Assembly (NCBI GenBank): GCA_964545205.1
Contig: CAZJFH010000036.1
Location: 1-50,662, forward strand
Source of the DNA: CAZJFH01 sp964545205
GTDB taxonomy: Bacteria > Pseudomonadota > Alphaproteobacteria > Rhodospirillales > Magnetospirillaceae
DNA: 50,662 nucleotides
Direction of reading: 5' to 3'
The notes under the pieces are model-generated. The model worked only from the letters and a program-made list of their open reading frames with translations, made no database searches and was not told the origin of the DNA. Position numbers and translations under genes: made by a program. Numbering within the stretch: position 1 is the first letter of the stretch; each line of letters opens with the position of its first letter. Below, in pieces: positions 8,309-15,409 of this stretch.

Positions 8309-8338
8309 GAAAGGCTCCCCGGAATTTGGCGATGAACC

Positions 8339-8381
8339 AAAAAAAGCGCGGCCGCCGCGACCCTCGGGCCGCGGCGGCCGC
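8339..8381 (-). terminator. Rho-independent terminator of the bolA-grxD cluster
   Basis: Read on the minus strand: an 11-bp perfect stem CGGCCGCCGCG/CGCGGCGGCCG (8380-8370 and 8359-8349), then CGC and seven T (8345-8339). It lies 18 bases beyond the grxD stop. Confidence 0.85.
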
Positions 8382-8398
8382 CGTTCCGACGTCCGGCC

Positions 8399-8734
8399 TT
8401 ACTGGACGGTCTCGACGCCCTTGGACTTCATCAGTTCCTGCAGCTCGCCGCTGGCGGCCATTTCGCGCACGATGTCGCAGCCGCCGACGAACTCGCCCTT
8501 GACGTAGAGCTGCGGGATGGTCGGCCAGTTGGTGTACTGCTTGACGCCGTCGCGCAGCGACGGGTCCATCAGCACGTCGATGCCCTTGAACTTGACGCCC
8601 AGATCGCTGAGGACCTGAACCACGGCGGCGGAAAAGCCGCACTGCGGAAACATCGGGGTGCCCTTCATGTACAGGACGACCGGGTTCTCCTTGAGGTCCT
8701 GCTCGATCCGGTCGAAAACGGGATTGCCGCTCAT
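8399..8734 (-). CDS. grxD: Monothiol glutaredoxin, Grx4 family
   Basis: A 111-residue CGFS-type glutaredoxin. Active-site Cys32 lies in FPQCGFS. Glutathione-binding motifs are the Lys in MKGTP, the WPTIPQLYV segment and GGCDI. These proteins bind a bridging [2Fe-2S] cluster with glutathione, or together with BolA, and deliver or sense Fe-S clusters. The start at 8734 has a strong ribosome binding site (GAAGGAA). It is the last gene of a minus-strand cluster that also contains bolA, the usual alphaproteobacterial partner, here separated by rarD and a membrane protein. A strong terminator follows. Confidence 0.95.
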   Translation of the reverse strand: MSGNPVFDRIEQDLKENPVVLYMKGTPMFPQCGFSAAVVQVLSDLGVKFKGIDVLMDPSLRDGVKQYTNWPTIPQLYVKGEFVGGCDIVREMAASGELQELMKSKGVETVQ

Positions 8735-8841
8735 TTCTGTTCCTTCATTCCTAGCTGCCGGCGGGACCACCCGGACGGCACGATCGGCCGAATATATTAG
8801 CGGAAGGCTCGGGATTGGCAAGTCGACGTCGGTCGGGATGT

Positions 8842-9303
8842 TCAACCGCGGTAGATCGTCACCATGCCGCTGAGCACGCCGAGCGCCGCGAACATGCCGC
8901 TGAGCAGCACCGGCCAAAGCTGCAGATGCGAAAACAGACGGCCGATGATGTTGGAATCGTCGACGAAGCCGAACTCGTCGCCATCGTAGCGGCGGATGTG
9001 CAGCTTGCCGCGCGCCCAGTTGCGGATCACGAAGGCATGGCCGACGTGGAACAGCGCGATCGCCAGCAGCCCCAGCGCGAAGCACACCGCCGGCGTCACC
9101 GCCATCTGCGGGCTGCGGCTGAACTGGATCAGGAAGGCGGTGAACATCACGGTGGTCGCCAGGCCGGCGCCGTTGACCAGACCGAAGAAGCGCAGCGCGG
9201 CCGACAGCACCCGCTCGTACCATTCCAGTCGCGTGCCGACTTCGGCGCGAACCTTCTGCGCGACTTCGCGCGACGTGCCGCTGGCGGTCTCGGTAGCGCT
9301 CAT
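8842..9303 (-). CDS. Small integral membrane protein of unknown function
   Basis: A 153-residue protein with an N-terminal soluble amphipathic stretch (1-33) and three to four hydrophobic segments: about 36-62 (AALRFFGLVNGAGLATTVMFTAFLI), 70-95 (VTPAVCFALGLLAIALFHVGHAF) and 128-150 (LWPVLLSGMFAALGVLSGMVTIY). A basic loop (RNWARGKLHIRRYDGDEFGF) lies between the last two. No family was recognised. It sits 19 bases after the rarD stop and 107 bases before grxD, in the same orientation, so co-transcription is likely. No functional link to Fe-S metabolism is visible. Confidence 0.65.
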   Translation of the reverse strand: MSATETASGTSREVAQKVRAEVGTRLEWYERVLSAALRFFGLVNGAGLATTVMFTAFLIQFSRSPQMAVTPAVCFALGLLAIALFHVGHAFVIRNWARGKLHIRRYDGDEFGFVDDSNIIGRLFSHLQLWPVLLSGMFAALGVLSGMVTIYRG

Positions 9304-9322
9304 CCTGGCCTCCCCGTTGCCG

Positions 9323-10225
9323 TCAGGATACGCGGTTTTTCCGGGCGCGAGAAGCGATGGCGAAACCGCCGCCGGAATAGATCAGCAGCCCGGTCCAGAT
9401 GCAGGCGAAGGTGACCGCGTGCGTGGCGGTGAAGGTCTCGCCGAACAGGCCGGCGGCGATGACCATCTGGATGGTCGGATTCAGGTACTGCATCAGGCCG
9501 AGCGTCGCCATCCGCATGCGCCGGGCGGCGAAGGCGAACAGCAGCAGCGGCACGGCGGTGGCCGGCCCAGCCAGGGCCAGCATGAACGCCATCTCGGCGC
9601 CGCTGCCGAAGGCGCCGCCGCCGGGCAGGACGAGCAGGTAGACCAGGGCGACCGGCGCCAGCACGCAGGCCTCGACGAACAGCCCGGCCAGCGAATCGGC
9701 CGGGGCGATCTTGCGCAGCAGGCCGTAGCTGCCGAAGGTGACGGCCAGGGTCAGCGCGATCCACGGCAGCTCGCCGAACGACCACACCATGTAGCCGACG
9801 CCGGCGACGACCAGGGCGATGGCGGCCGTTTCGCGGCGGTTCAGCCGCTCGCGCAGGAACAGCGCGCCCAGCATCACCGCCACCAGCGGAAAGATGAAGT
9901 AGCCCATGCTGGCCTCGAGCAGGCGGCCGTTGGCCACCGACCAGATGTAGAGGCCCCAGTTGACCGAGATCAGGCTGGCCGAGCCCAGGAACACGCCGAG
10001 CTTGCGCCGCGAGCGCACCACCGCCTCGATCTCGGCGAAGCGGCCGAGGCCGGCGACCAGCGCCGCCGTGACGACGACGGTCCAGACGACGCGGTGGGCC
10101 AGGATCTCCAGCGCCGGCACGGCGCCGAACCACTTGTAGTAGAGGGGCAGCACGCCCCAGGCCAGGAAGGCGGCGAGCCCGGCCAGCGCCCCGATCCGGG
10201 CTTCGCGCGCGTTCCGTTCGGTCAT
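9323..10225 (-). CDS. rarD: RarD-type EamA family transporter
   Basis: A 300-residue inner-membrane protein of the drug/metabolite transporter superfamily with about ten TM helices. RarD hallmarks are the N-terminal GALAGLAAFLAWGVLPLYYKW, the HRVVWTVVV helix and NWGLYIWSVANGRLLEASMGYFI followed by PLVAVMLGALFLRERL. The second repeat has LGLMQYLNPTIQMVIA and ends in a basic tail. RarD proteins are named for a chloramphenicol-sensitivity phenotype, but their substrate is unsettled. It starts 17 bases after the bolA stop in the same orientation. Its location between bolA and grxD is unusual. Confidence 0.9.
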   Translation of the reverse strand: MTERNAREARIGALAGLAAFLAWGVLPLYYKWFGAVPALEILAHRVVWTVVVTAALVAGLGRFAEIEAVVRSRRKLGVFLGSASLISVNWGLYIWSVANGRLLEASMGYFIFPLVAVMLGALFLRERLNRRETAAIALVVAGVGYMVWSFGELPWIALTLAVTFGSYGLLRKIAPADSLAGLFVEACVLAPVALVYLLVLPGGGAFGSGAEMAFMLALAGPATAVPLLLFAFAARRMRMATLGLMQYLNPTIQMVIAAGLFGETFTATHAVTFACIWTGLLIYSGGGFAIASRARKNRVS

Positions 10226-10242
10226 GGCGGCCGGGCGGCCGC

Positions 10243-10494
10243 TCAGTCGAGGTTGGGGGCGTCCTCGGGCACGGCGGTCTGCAGCGCCAGCGCGTGCAGG
10301 TCGCCGCCCATCTTGCCGCGCAGGGCCGAATAGACGAGCTGGTGCTGCTGCACCCGGCTCTTGCCGCGGAACGCCTCCGAAACCACCAGCGCCGCGTAGT
10401 GATCGCCATCCCCGCGCAGGTCCTCGATGACCACGCGGGCGTCGGGGATGCTTTCCTTGATCATGGCTTCGATGACGCCGGCGTCCATCGCCAT
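10243..10494 (-). CDS. bolA: BolA family protein
   Basis: An 83-residue BolA-fold protein (class II KH-like). It has the family motif GDGDHYAALVVSEAFRGKSRVQQHQLVYSALRG, in which the His residues serve as ligands when BolA pairs with a CGFS glutaredoxin around a [2Fe-2S] cluster. The N-terminal IEAMIKESIPDARVVIEDL is the first helix and strand. The C-terminus HALALQTAVPEDAP matches the short BolA2/IbaG-like subgroup. It is first in a minus-strand run with rarD, a membrane protein and grxD. BolA and Grx4 normally act together in Fe-S trafficking or iron sensing, and their presence in one cluster supports that role. Confidence 0.9.
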   Translation of the reverse strand: MAMDAGVIEAMIKESIPDARVVIEDLRGDGDHYAALVVSEAFRGKSRVQQHQLVYSALRGKMGGDLHALALQTAVPEDAPNLD

Positions 10495-10628
10495 TTCGCT
10501 CGTCTCCTGGGCTTATGTGTCGGTCGCCGGCCAGACTACGATGCCATCCGCCGGCTGTCGATGGTCACGACGGCGGCGCGTTCCGCGCCGCCCCGGAGAG
10601 CGCGCCGAGCACCGGTTCGAGCGCCCGC

Positions 10629-11003
10629 CTAGCCGCCGCTGACCGTGGGGCCGCCGACGGCCTTCCAGGCCATCAGCCCGCCCTGCATGCGGTGGATGGT
10701 CCCGTCGTAGCCGGCCTGCAGCAGCCGCAGGCTGGCCATGCCGCAGCGGGCGCCGCTGCGGCAGTGCACGACGAGCTTCTTGCCGGCCGCCGCCGGGACG
10801 CGCCCGGGATCGAAGCTCGACAGCGGATTGGCGACCGCACCGGGAATGCGCTCGCGCATGATCTCGCCGGGCTCGCGCACGTCGACGAGGATCGCCTCGC
10901 CCGACTCGAGCCACTGGCGCACCTCGCCGGCGTCGACGAGGCGGATCTGGTCGCTTTCAGGCTGCTGCGGCACCGCCGCGAAGGGGAACAACCGGCCGAA
11001 CAT
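10629..11003 (-). CDS. Cytosolic single-domain rhodanese
   Basis: A 124-residue rhodanese-fold protein without a signal peptide. It has the active-site loop HCRSGARCGMA with catalytic Cys81 (and Cys87 in the same loop), the CH2A-like motif LVDVREPGEIMRERIPGAVANPLSSF and the C-terminal GGLMAWKAVGGP. Such single-domain proteins carry persulfide sulfur. It is similar to GlpE/PspE-type domains. A TTGACA-containing promoter lies about 60 bases upstream. An 8-bp GGCGGCGC/GCGCCGCC hairpin (10572-10592) follows without a T-run and may be a weak terminator. Confidence 0.88.
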   Translation of the reverse strand: MFGRLFPFAAVPQQPESDQIRLVDAGEVRQWLESGEAILVDVREPGEIMRERIPGAVANPLSSFDPGRVPAAAGKKLVVHCRSGARCGMASLRLLQAGYDGTIHRMQGGLMAWKAVGGPTVSGG

Positions 11004-11037
11004 GGACTCTCCACTGGTCGCTGTATTTTAGGAGACA

Positions 11038-11067
11038 CTAATATTGAAACGATCGGCCCGCTGTCAA
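11038..11067 (-). promoter_or_regulatory. Sigma-70-type promoter of the rhodanese gene
   Basis: On the minus strand a perfect -35 TTGACA (11067-11062) is followed after 17-18 bases by the -10-like ATATTAG (11044-11038). It points into the rhodanese gene starting at 11003. The AT-rich spacing region contrasts with the GC-rich surroundings. Confidence 0.5.
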
Positions 11068-11286
11068 TGGGCCTACCGCCGACGATCTAGCCGGAGGCCG
11101 CTCGGGCCGCTAATTCGGTGGGCGCGACCGGTGTCTGACCAAAGAGGTGGTACTGAGTGGCTATGGACACCGGCATGGAGCGCCGCAATATTTTTCAACA
11201 ATAATAACGGCTTAACCGGTGCCCGTCGGCGCAAGCCGCGCTGTTTCGCTTGCTTTTTCCGGCACTTGCACCGAGCGGAGATGCAC

Positions 11287-12129
11287 ATGACGGTCGCCCT
11301 CGAGAGACTGTTCGGCTCCGGCGAGACCTACGTCGACCCGTCCAGCGTCGTTGTCTGGGAGCAGATGGACGCCGGCCGCGCCTGGCTGCCGCCGCACATG
11401 CTGAGCGTCCCCGGCCTCGGTCGCCAGGAGATGCTGGCGCTGTCGCGCGTCGATCTCGGCCGCATCGCGCTGGCGAGCGTGTGGATCAAGACCGTGATGA
11501 CCAGCCGCATCACCGAGGCGAGTCTGATCGGACGGCCGATCGGCGACTGCCGCGTGGCGCTGCAGGAGATGCGCGAGGACAGCGGCCACGGCTTGATGCT
11601 GCTCAAGGTCGCCGAGACCGCCGGGGTGCGCGAGGTGGCGATGGCCGAGCCGCTGGCGCGCCTGGACGGCGCCGTGCGCCGCCTGAGCCCCGCCGATGCC
11701 GGCTTCTGGGCCTGGATGTACCTGGCCGAGGCGGTGACCGACGCGCTGGCCGTCAAGGCGCTGCGCGAGGCCGATGCGCTGTGCCCGGTCGCGCGGCAGG
11801 TGCTGCAGCTTCATCACCGCCACCAGAACCGGCGCCTCGCCGCCTGCAAGACGGTGCTGTCGGAACGGCTGACGTCGGCCGGCCCGATACGCCGGCGCAT
11901 GGTCGCGATGAGGCTGCCCGGCCTGCTGCGCCGCTATCTCGGCCTGCTGCTGTTCCCCGACGCCGCCAGCCTGGCGGCGCTGGGCGTGCCGAACCCGCAG
12001 GCGACCGCCCGCGCGGTCGCCAACGACCACGGCCGCCGGGCGCTGGGTTCGGGCTGCGCCGCCGCGGCGGTCACGGTGCTGCGCCGCTCGGGGCTGCCGG
12101 TCCGGGCCGGCGCCAGCTATCCCTGGTAG
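11287..12129 (+). CDS. Ferritin-like (AurF-type) protein with altered metal ligands
   Basis: A 280-residue mainly helical protein. WLPPHMLSVPG, a helix ending MTSRITEASLI, LQEMREDSGHGLMLLKV and LAEAVTDALAVKAL follow the four-helix order of AurF-like diiron oxygenases, which use Glu and Glu/His ligands from each helix. The fourth helix, normally H..EE.RH, reads LHHRHQNRRLAACK here, so the expected Glu and His are missing. It may bind one metal or none. The start at 11287 was chosen because GGAG (11277-11280) lies 6 bases upstream. An ATG at 11281 would be too close. It stands alone between a divergent rhodanese and a DsrE-like gene. The family call is by pattern only. Confidence 0.45.
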   Translation: MTVALERLFGSGETYVDPSSVVVWEQMDAGRAWLPPHMLSVPGLGRQEMLALSRVDLGRIALASVWIKTVMTSRITEASLIGRPIGDCRVALQEMREDSGHGLMLLKVAETAGVREVAMAEPLARLDGAVRRLSPADAGFWAWMYLAEAVTDALAVKALREADALCPVARQVLQLHHRHQNRRLAACKTVLSERLTSAGPIRRRMVAMRLPGLLRRYLGLLLFPDAASLAALGVPNPQATARAVANDHGRRALGSGCAAAAVTVLRRSGLPVRAGASYPW

Positions 12130-12210
12130 ACGGCGGCGGCGCGGGCCTCGCGGTCGCGGCACCGGCCGCCGGACGCGGCGCTTGCGCATCCGGTCCGGCT
12201 GTCGTGTAGA

Positions 12211-12675
12211 ATGGCCGGCATGTACAAGATCATCGCCGCCCTTCTCGCCCTGCTGATCGCCGCCCCGGCCGCGGCGGCGGAGTCCGTGACGCCGACCGAG
12301 CTGGCCGATCCCAAGCCCGACTGGGACAATCCGCGCCGGATCATCCTGCAGCTCACCGAAGACGCCCCGGAGCGCGTCAACGGCGTGCTGTCGAACGCCA
12401 TCAACGTGCAGAAGGCCTACGGCACCGACAACGTCGAGATCGCGATCATCGCCTACGGCGCCGGCGTTCGCGCCCTGCTCAAGGGCGAGGCGCCGGCGCC
12501 GGCGCGGATCGACAGCCTGGTGCAGTACGGGATCGAGTTCGTCGCCTGCGGCAACACCCTGGACACCATCGGCAAGGCCCCGGCCGACCTGCTGCCGGGC
12601 GTCACGGTGGTCCAGGCCGGGATTCCCGAGATCGTCGAGCGCCAGCTTCGCGGCTGGTCCTACGTCGTGCCCTGA
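12211..12675 (+). CDS. Exported DsrE/DsrF-like protein
   Basis: A 154-residue protein with a signal peptide (MYKIIAALLALLIAAPAAAA, beginning at the second in-frame ATG, 12220). The mature domain has the DsrE-fold pattern RIILQLTEDAPERVNGVLSNAINVQKAYG, VEIAIIAYGAGVRALLKG and the family cysteine in IEFVACGNTLDTIG, ending PGVTVVQAGIPEIVERQLRGWSYV. Cytosolic DsrE proteins handle sulfur through this cysteine. The periplasmic DUF1791-like subgroup is uncharacterised. Its 3' end overlaps the converging waaA by 16 bases. Two nearby rhodaneses suggest sulfur handling, but no common operon is visible. Confidence 0.75.
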   Translation: MAGMYKIIAALLALLIAAPAAAAESVTPTELADPKPDWDNPRRIILQLTEDAPERVNGVLSNAINVQKAYGTDNVEIAIIAYGAGVRALLKGEAPAPARIDSLVQYGIEFVACGNTLDTIGKAPADLLPGVTVVQAGIPEIVERQLRGWSYVVP

Positions 12676-13964
12676 GCGGCGGCCTCGGGCGCCGGCGGCA
12701 GCAGCGGAACGACGGCGTCGAGCATGCGCTCGACGACGCCGGCCGCGGCCTCGGCATGGCCGCGGGCGGCGGCGGCGCGCCGGGCGCGAAGATCCGGGTC
12801 GGACAGCAGCGCGTCGATGGCCGCCGCCAGGCCGTCGCCGTCGGCGACCGTCTCGAGGGCATCGGCGGCGCGAAGGCCGGCGACGATCTCGGCGAAGTTC
12901 TCCATGTGCGGGCCGCAGACCAGCGCGCAGCCCAGCCGCGCCGGCTCGAGCGGGTTCTGGCCGCCGTGCCCGCGCAGCGACTTGCCGACGAAGGCGATCT
13001 GCGACAGCCGGTAGAACAGCCCGAGCTCGCCCATCGTGTCGGCGAGGTAGATCTGGTCGGAAGCGTCGGGGATCGATCCGTCGCCGCGGCGCGCCACCGC
13101 CAGGCCCTGGCCGCGCAAGCTCGCGGCGATCGCCGCGCCGCGGAGGTGATGGCGGGGAACGATGATCGTCAGCAGGCCGGGATGGCGCGCCTGCAGCCGG
13201 CGGTGCACCTCGCCGGCCAGCGCCTCCTCGCCCTCGTGCGTGCTGGCGGCCAGCCAGACGGGGCGGCCGGCCAGCGCCTGGCGCATGACCTCCAGCGCCG
13301 CCGGATCGGCGGGCAACGGCGCCGCGGCGAGCTTGAGATTGCCCAGGGTCGCCACCGCCGGCGCGCCGAGGCGGCGCAGACGCTCGGCATCGGCCTGCGA
13401 CTGCGCCAGGCAGCAGGCGAAGACCGACAGCAGGCGGCGCGCCGAGCCCGGCGCCCAGCGCGCCCAGCGCCGCGCCGAACGCTCGGAGATGCGGGCGTTG
13501 ACCAGCGCCGCCGGCAGCCCGCGCAGGCCGATGGCGGCGAGCATGTTCGGCCACAGGTCGGATTCCAGCCACACCACCGCGTCGGGCCGCCAGTGATCGA
13601 GGAACGCCCGCACCCACGGCGCCCGGTCGACCGGGACGTACTGGTGCACGGCGCCGGGCGGCAAGCGGTCGGCCAGCAGCCGCGCCGAGGTGACGGTTCC
13701 GGTGGTGACCAGGATGTTGAGCGCGGGACGCCGCTGGCGCAGCGCCTCGATCAGCGGCAGCGCCGACAGCGCCTCGCCGACGCTGGCGCCGTGCACCCAT
13801 ACCAGCGGGCCGTCCGGTCGCGCCATGCCGGGGCGGCCGCGGCGCTCGCCGGCGCGCGCCGCATCCTCCTTGCCGCGCCGCTGGCGGGCGCGCAGATAGG
13901 CCTCGATGGGCCCGATCGCCGCGTCCGTGACGGCGCGGTAAAGGGCGAGTGGCAAGCGGATCAC
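12660..13964 (-). CDS. waaA: 3-deoxy-D-manno-octulosonic acid (Kdo) transferase
   Basis: A 434-residue GT-B enzyme that transfers Kdo from CMP-Kdo to lipid IVA in LPS core assembly. The family signature VWVHGASVGEALSALPLIEAL contains the catalytic Glu. Further marks are PVDRAPWVRAFLDHWRPDAVVWLESDLWPN, ALVNARISERSARRW, the C-terminal domain IIVPRHHLRG, and FVGKSLRGHGGQNPLEPARLG for CMP-Kdo binding. The N-terminus has the short membrane-anchoring stretch IRLPLALYRAVTDAAIGP. A non-coding gap of 107 bases separates its start from the divergently transcribed gmhB, another LPS gene. Confidence 0.93.
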   Translation of the reverse strand: MIRLPLALYRAVTDAAIGPIEAYLRARQRRGKEDAARAGERRGRPGMARPDGPLVWVHGASVGEALSALPLIEALRQRRPALNILVTTGTVTSARLLADRLPPGAVHQYVPVDRAPWVRAFLDHWRPDAVVWLESDLWPNMLAAIGLRGLPAALVNARISERSARRWARWAPGSARRLLSVFACCLAQSQADAERLRRLGAPAVATLGNLKLAAAPLPADPAALEVMRQALAGRPVWLAASTHEGEEALAGEVHRRLQARHPGLLTIIVPRHHLRGAAIAASLRGQGLAVARRGDGSIPDASDQIYLADTMGELGLFYRLSQIAFVGKSLRGHGGQNPLEPARLGCALVCGPHMENFAEIVAGLRAADALETVADGDGLAAAIDALLSDPDLRARRAAAARGHAEAAAGVVERMLDAVVPLLPPAPEAAAQGTT

Positions 13965-14071
13965 GGCAGCGGACGCGGATTTGCACTTCTGGGTGGATGG
14001 CGCGAGACTGTATAGAACGCCGATGGCGGCGCCGCAAGCGTCGCCCGGCCCGGCCAGCAGGGAGCGAAGGG

Positions 14072-14596
14072 ATGGAGATCGACACGCCGCAGCCCGCGGT
14101 CTTCCTCGACCGCGACGGCGTCCTGAACGTCGACCACGGCTACGTCCACCGCATCGAGGACTTCGAGTGGGTCGACGGCGCGCTGGAGGCGGTGCGGCGG
14201 CTGAACCGGGCCGGATACCTGGTGTTCGTCGTCACCAACCAGTCCGGCGTGGCGCGCGGCTACTACGACGAGGCCGACGTCCACGTCCTGCACGGCTGGA
14301 TGACCGAGGCGGCGGAGCGCGCCGAGGCGACCATCGACGACTTCCGCTACTGCCCCCACCACGTCGAGGGCAGCGTTCCGGCCTACGCCAAGGAATGCGG
14401 CTGCCGCAAGCCGATGCCGGGAATGATCATGAACCTGATGATGGAATGGCGGGTCGACCCCAAGCGCAGCTTCCTGGTCGGCGATAAGCCGGGCGACATC
14501 GAAGCCGCCAAGGCCGCCGGCATCGACGGCTATCTGTTCGCCGGCGGCAACCTCGACGAGTTCGTCGCCGGCATTCTGGACCGCCGGGCGCCGTAG
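14072..14596 (+). CDS. gmhB: D-glycero-D-manno-heptose 1,7-bisphosphate phosphatase
   Basis: A 174-residue HAD-superfamily phosphatase of ADP-heptose synthesis for the LPS inner core. HAD motif I is FLDRDGVLNVD (nucleophile and acid Asp), motif II VVTNQSGVARGYY, and motif III/IV CRKPMPGM and FLVGDKPGDIEAAKAAG. The zinc-site pattern CPHH ... CGCRKP is specific to GmhB-like enzymes. The start at 14072 has ribosome binding site GGGAG. In-frame upstream sequence from 13949 overlaps the waaA start region and is unlikely to be translated. The gene is divergent from waaA. Confidence 0.92.
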   Translation: MEIDTPQPAVFLDRDGVLNVDHGYVHRIEDFEWVDGALEAVRRLNRAGYLVFVVTNQSGVARGYYDEADVHVLHGWMTEAAERAEATIDDFRYCPHHVEGSVPAYAKECGCRKPMPGMIMNLMMEWRVDPKRSFLVGDKPGDIEAAKAAGIDGYLFAGGNLDEFVAGILDRRAP

Positions 14597-14640
14597 CGCC
14601 GACCTGGCAAGTTCGCATCCAAAGTGGAAGCCGGACTGCC

Positions 14641-14669
14641 ATCGCGGCGCCCCGGGACGGCGCCGCGAT
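14641..14669. promoter_or_regulatory. 11-bp perfect inverted repeat upstream of hup promoter
   Basis: Arms ATCGCGGCGCC and GGCGCCGCGAT flank a 7-base loop. There is no T-run, so it is not a classic terminator. It lies 27 bases upstream of the -24 element of the hupE promoter. It could be the gmhB transcript end or an activator site. Both are inference. Confidence 0.45.
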
Positions 14670-14695
14670 CGGCCAGCCGCCGCGGATTCGCGATC

Positions 14696-14711
14696 TGGCA
14701 TGCCGATTGCC
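14696..14711 (+). promoter_or_regulatory. Sigma-54 promoter of hupE-hupU-hupV
   Basis: TGGCATGccgaTTGCC has GG at 14697-14698 and GC at 14709-14710 with exactly ten bases between, matching the RpoN consensus TGGCACG-N4-TTGC at nearly every position. Transcription would start near 14721, 36 bases before hupE. Hydrogenase operons are commonly RpoN-dependent with an NtrC-type activator (HoxA/HupR). Confidence 0.75.
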
Positions 14712-14756
14712 ACGGGCGCGACAAAGCGTCGCATGGACTATGACCCGGAGGATTCG

Positions 14757-15341
14757 ATGAGCCACGCCCGCATCGCCACTCTCGCCGCCGCCGCGCTGCT
14801 GGCCGGCGCCGCGCCCGCCGAGGCGCACACCTTCGGCGCCCACGGCGCCGGGCTGGCCGACGGCATCGCCCACCCCTTCGCCGGCCTCGACCATCTGCTG
14901 GCCATGGTCGCGGTCGGCCTCTACGCCGCCCAGAGCGGCGGCCGGGCGCTGTGGCTGCTGCCGCTGAGCTTCGTCGCGGCGATGGCCGCCGGCGCCGTCC
15001 TCGGCGCCGTCGCCGGGAGCCTGCCGGCGGTCGAGCTCGGCATCGTCGGCTCGGTGCTGGTGCTCGGCGCCCTGGTCGCCTTCGGTCGCCGCCTGGCGGC
15101 GCCGCTGGGCGCCGCGGTCGTCGGGCTGTTCGCCAGCTTCCACGGCTTCGGCCACGGCGCCGAGATGCCGGCCGCCGCCTCGGCGCTGGCCTACGGCGCC
15201 GGATTCGTCGCCGCGACCGCCACCCTGCACGCGGCCGGCGTCGCCGCCGGCCTGGTCCTGACCGGCGGCACCGGCCGCCTCGCCCTGCGCGCCGGCGGCG
15301 GCGCCATCGCCGCCATCGGTCTGGCGCTGATGGCCGGCTGA
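14757..15341 (+). CDS. hupE: HupE/UreJ-type nickel permease
   Basis: A 194-residue membrane protein with a signal-like first segment (MSHARIATLAAAALLAGAAPAEA), then histidine-containing motifs and about six TM helices. HPFAGLDHLLAMVAVGLYA is the HupE/UreJ signature (H..GLDH) and FASFHGFGHGAEM the second metal motif. HupE proteins import nickel for hydrogenase. The start at 14757 has GGAGG 6 bases upstream. It is first in an operon with the hydrogenase subunits (68 bases to hupU), behind a sigma-54 promoter. An in-frame start at 14700 would lie inside the promoter and was rejected. Confidence 0.92.
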   Translation: MSHARIATLAAAALLAGAAPAEAHTFGAHGAGLADGIAHPFAGLDHLLAMVAVGLYAAQSGGRALWLLPLSFVAAMAAGAVLGAVAGSLPAVELGIVGSVLVLGALVAFGRRLAAPLGAAVVGLFASFHGFGHGAEMPAAASALAYGAGFVAATATLHAAGVAAGLVLTGGTGRLALRAGGGAIAAIGLALMAG

Positions 15342-15409
15342 CCCGGACCCGCCGCCCTTGCTTTCGCGGGGCGGCGGCGCCTAAGCTCTGGCCGCGGGCG
15401 AGAGGGCGC

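Noticed and set aside
11212..14085. 957-residue minus-strand frame
   Set aside because: Overlaps waaA and the ferritin-like gene in another frame, with compositional shadow features only.
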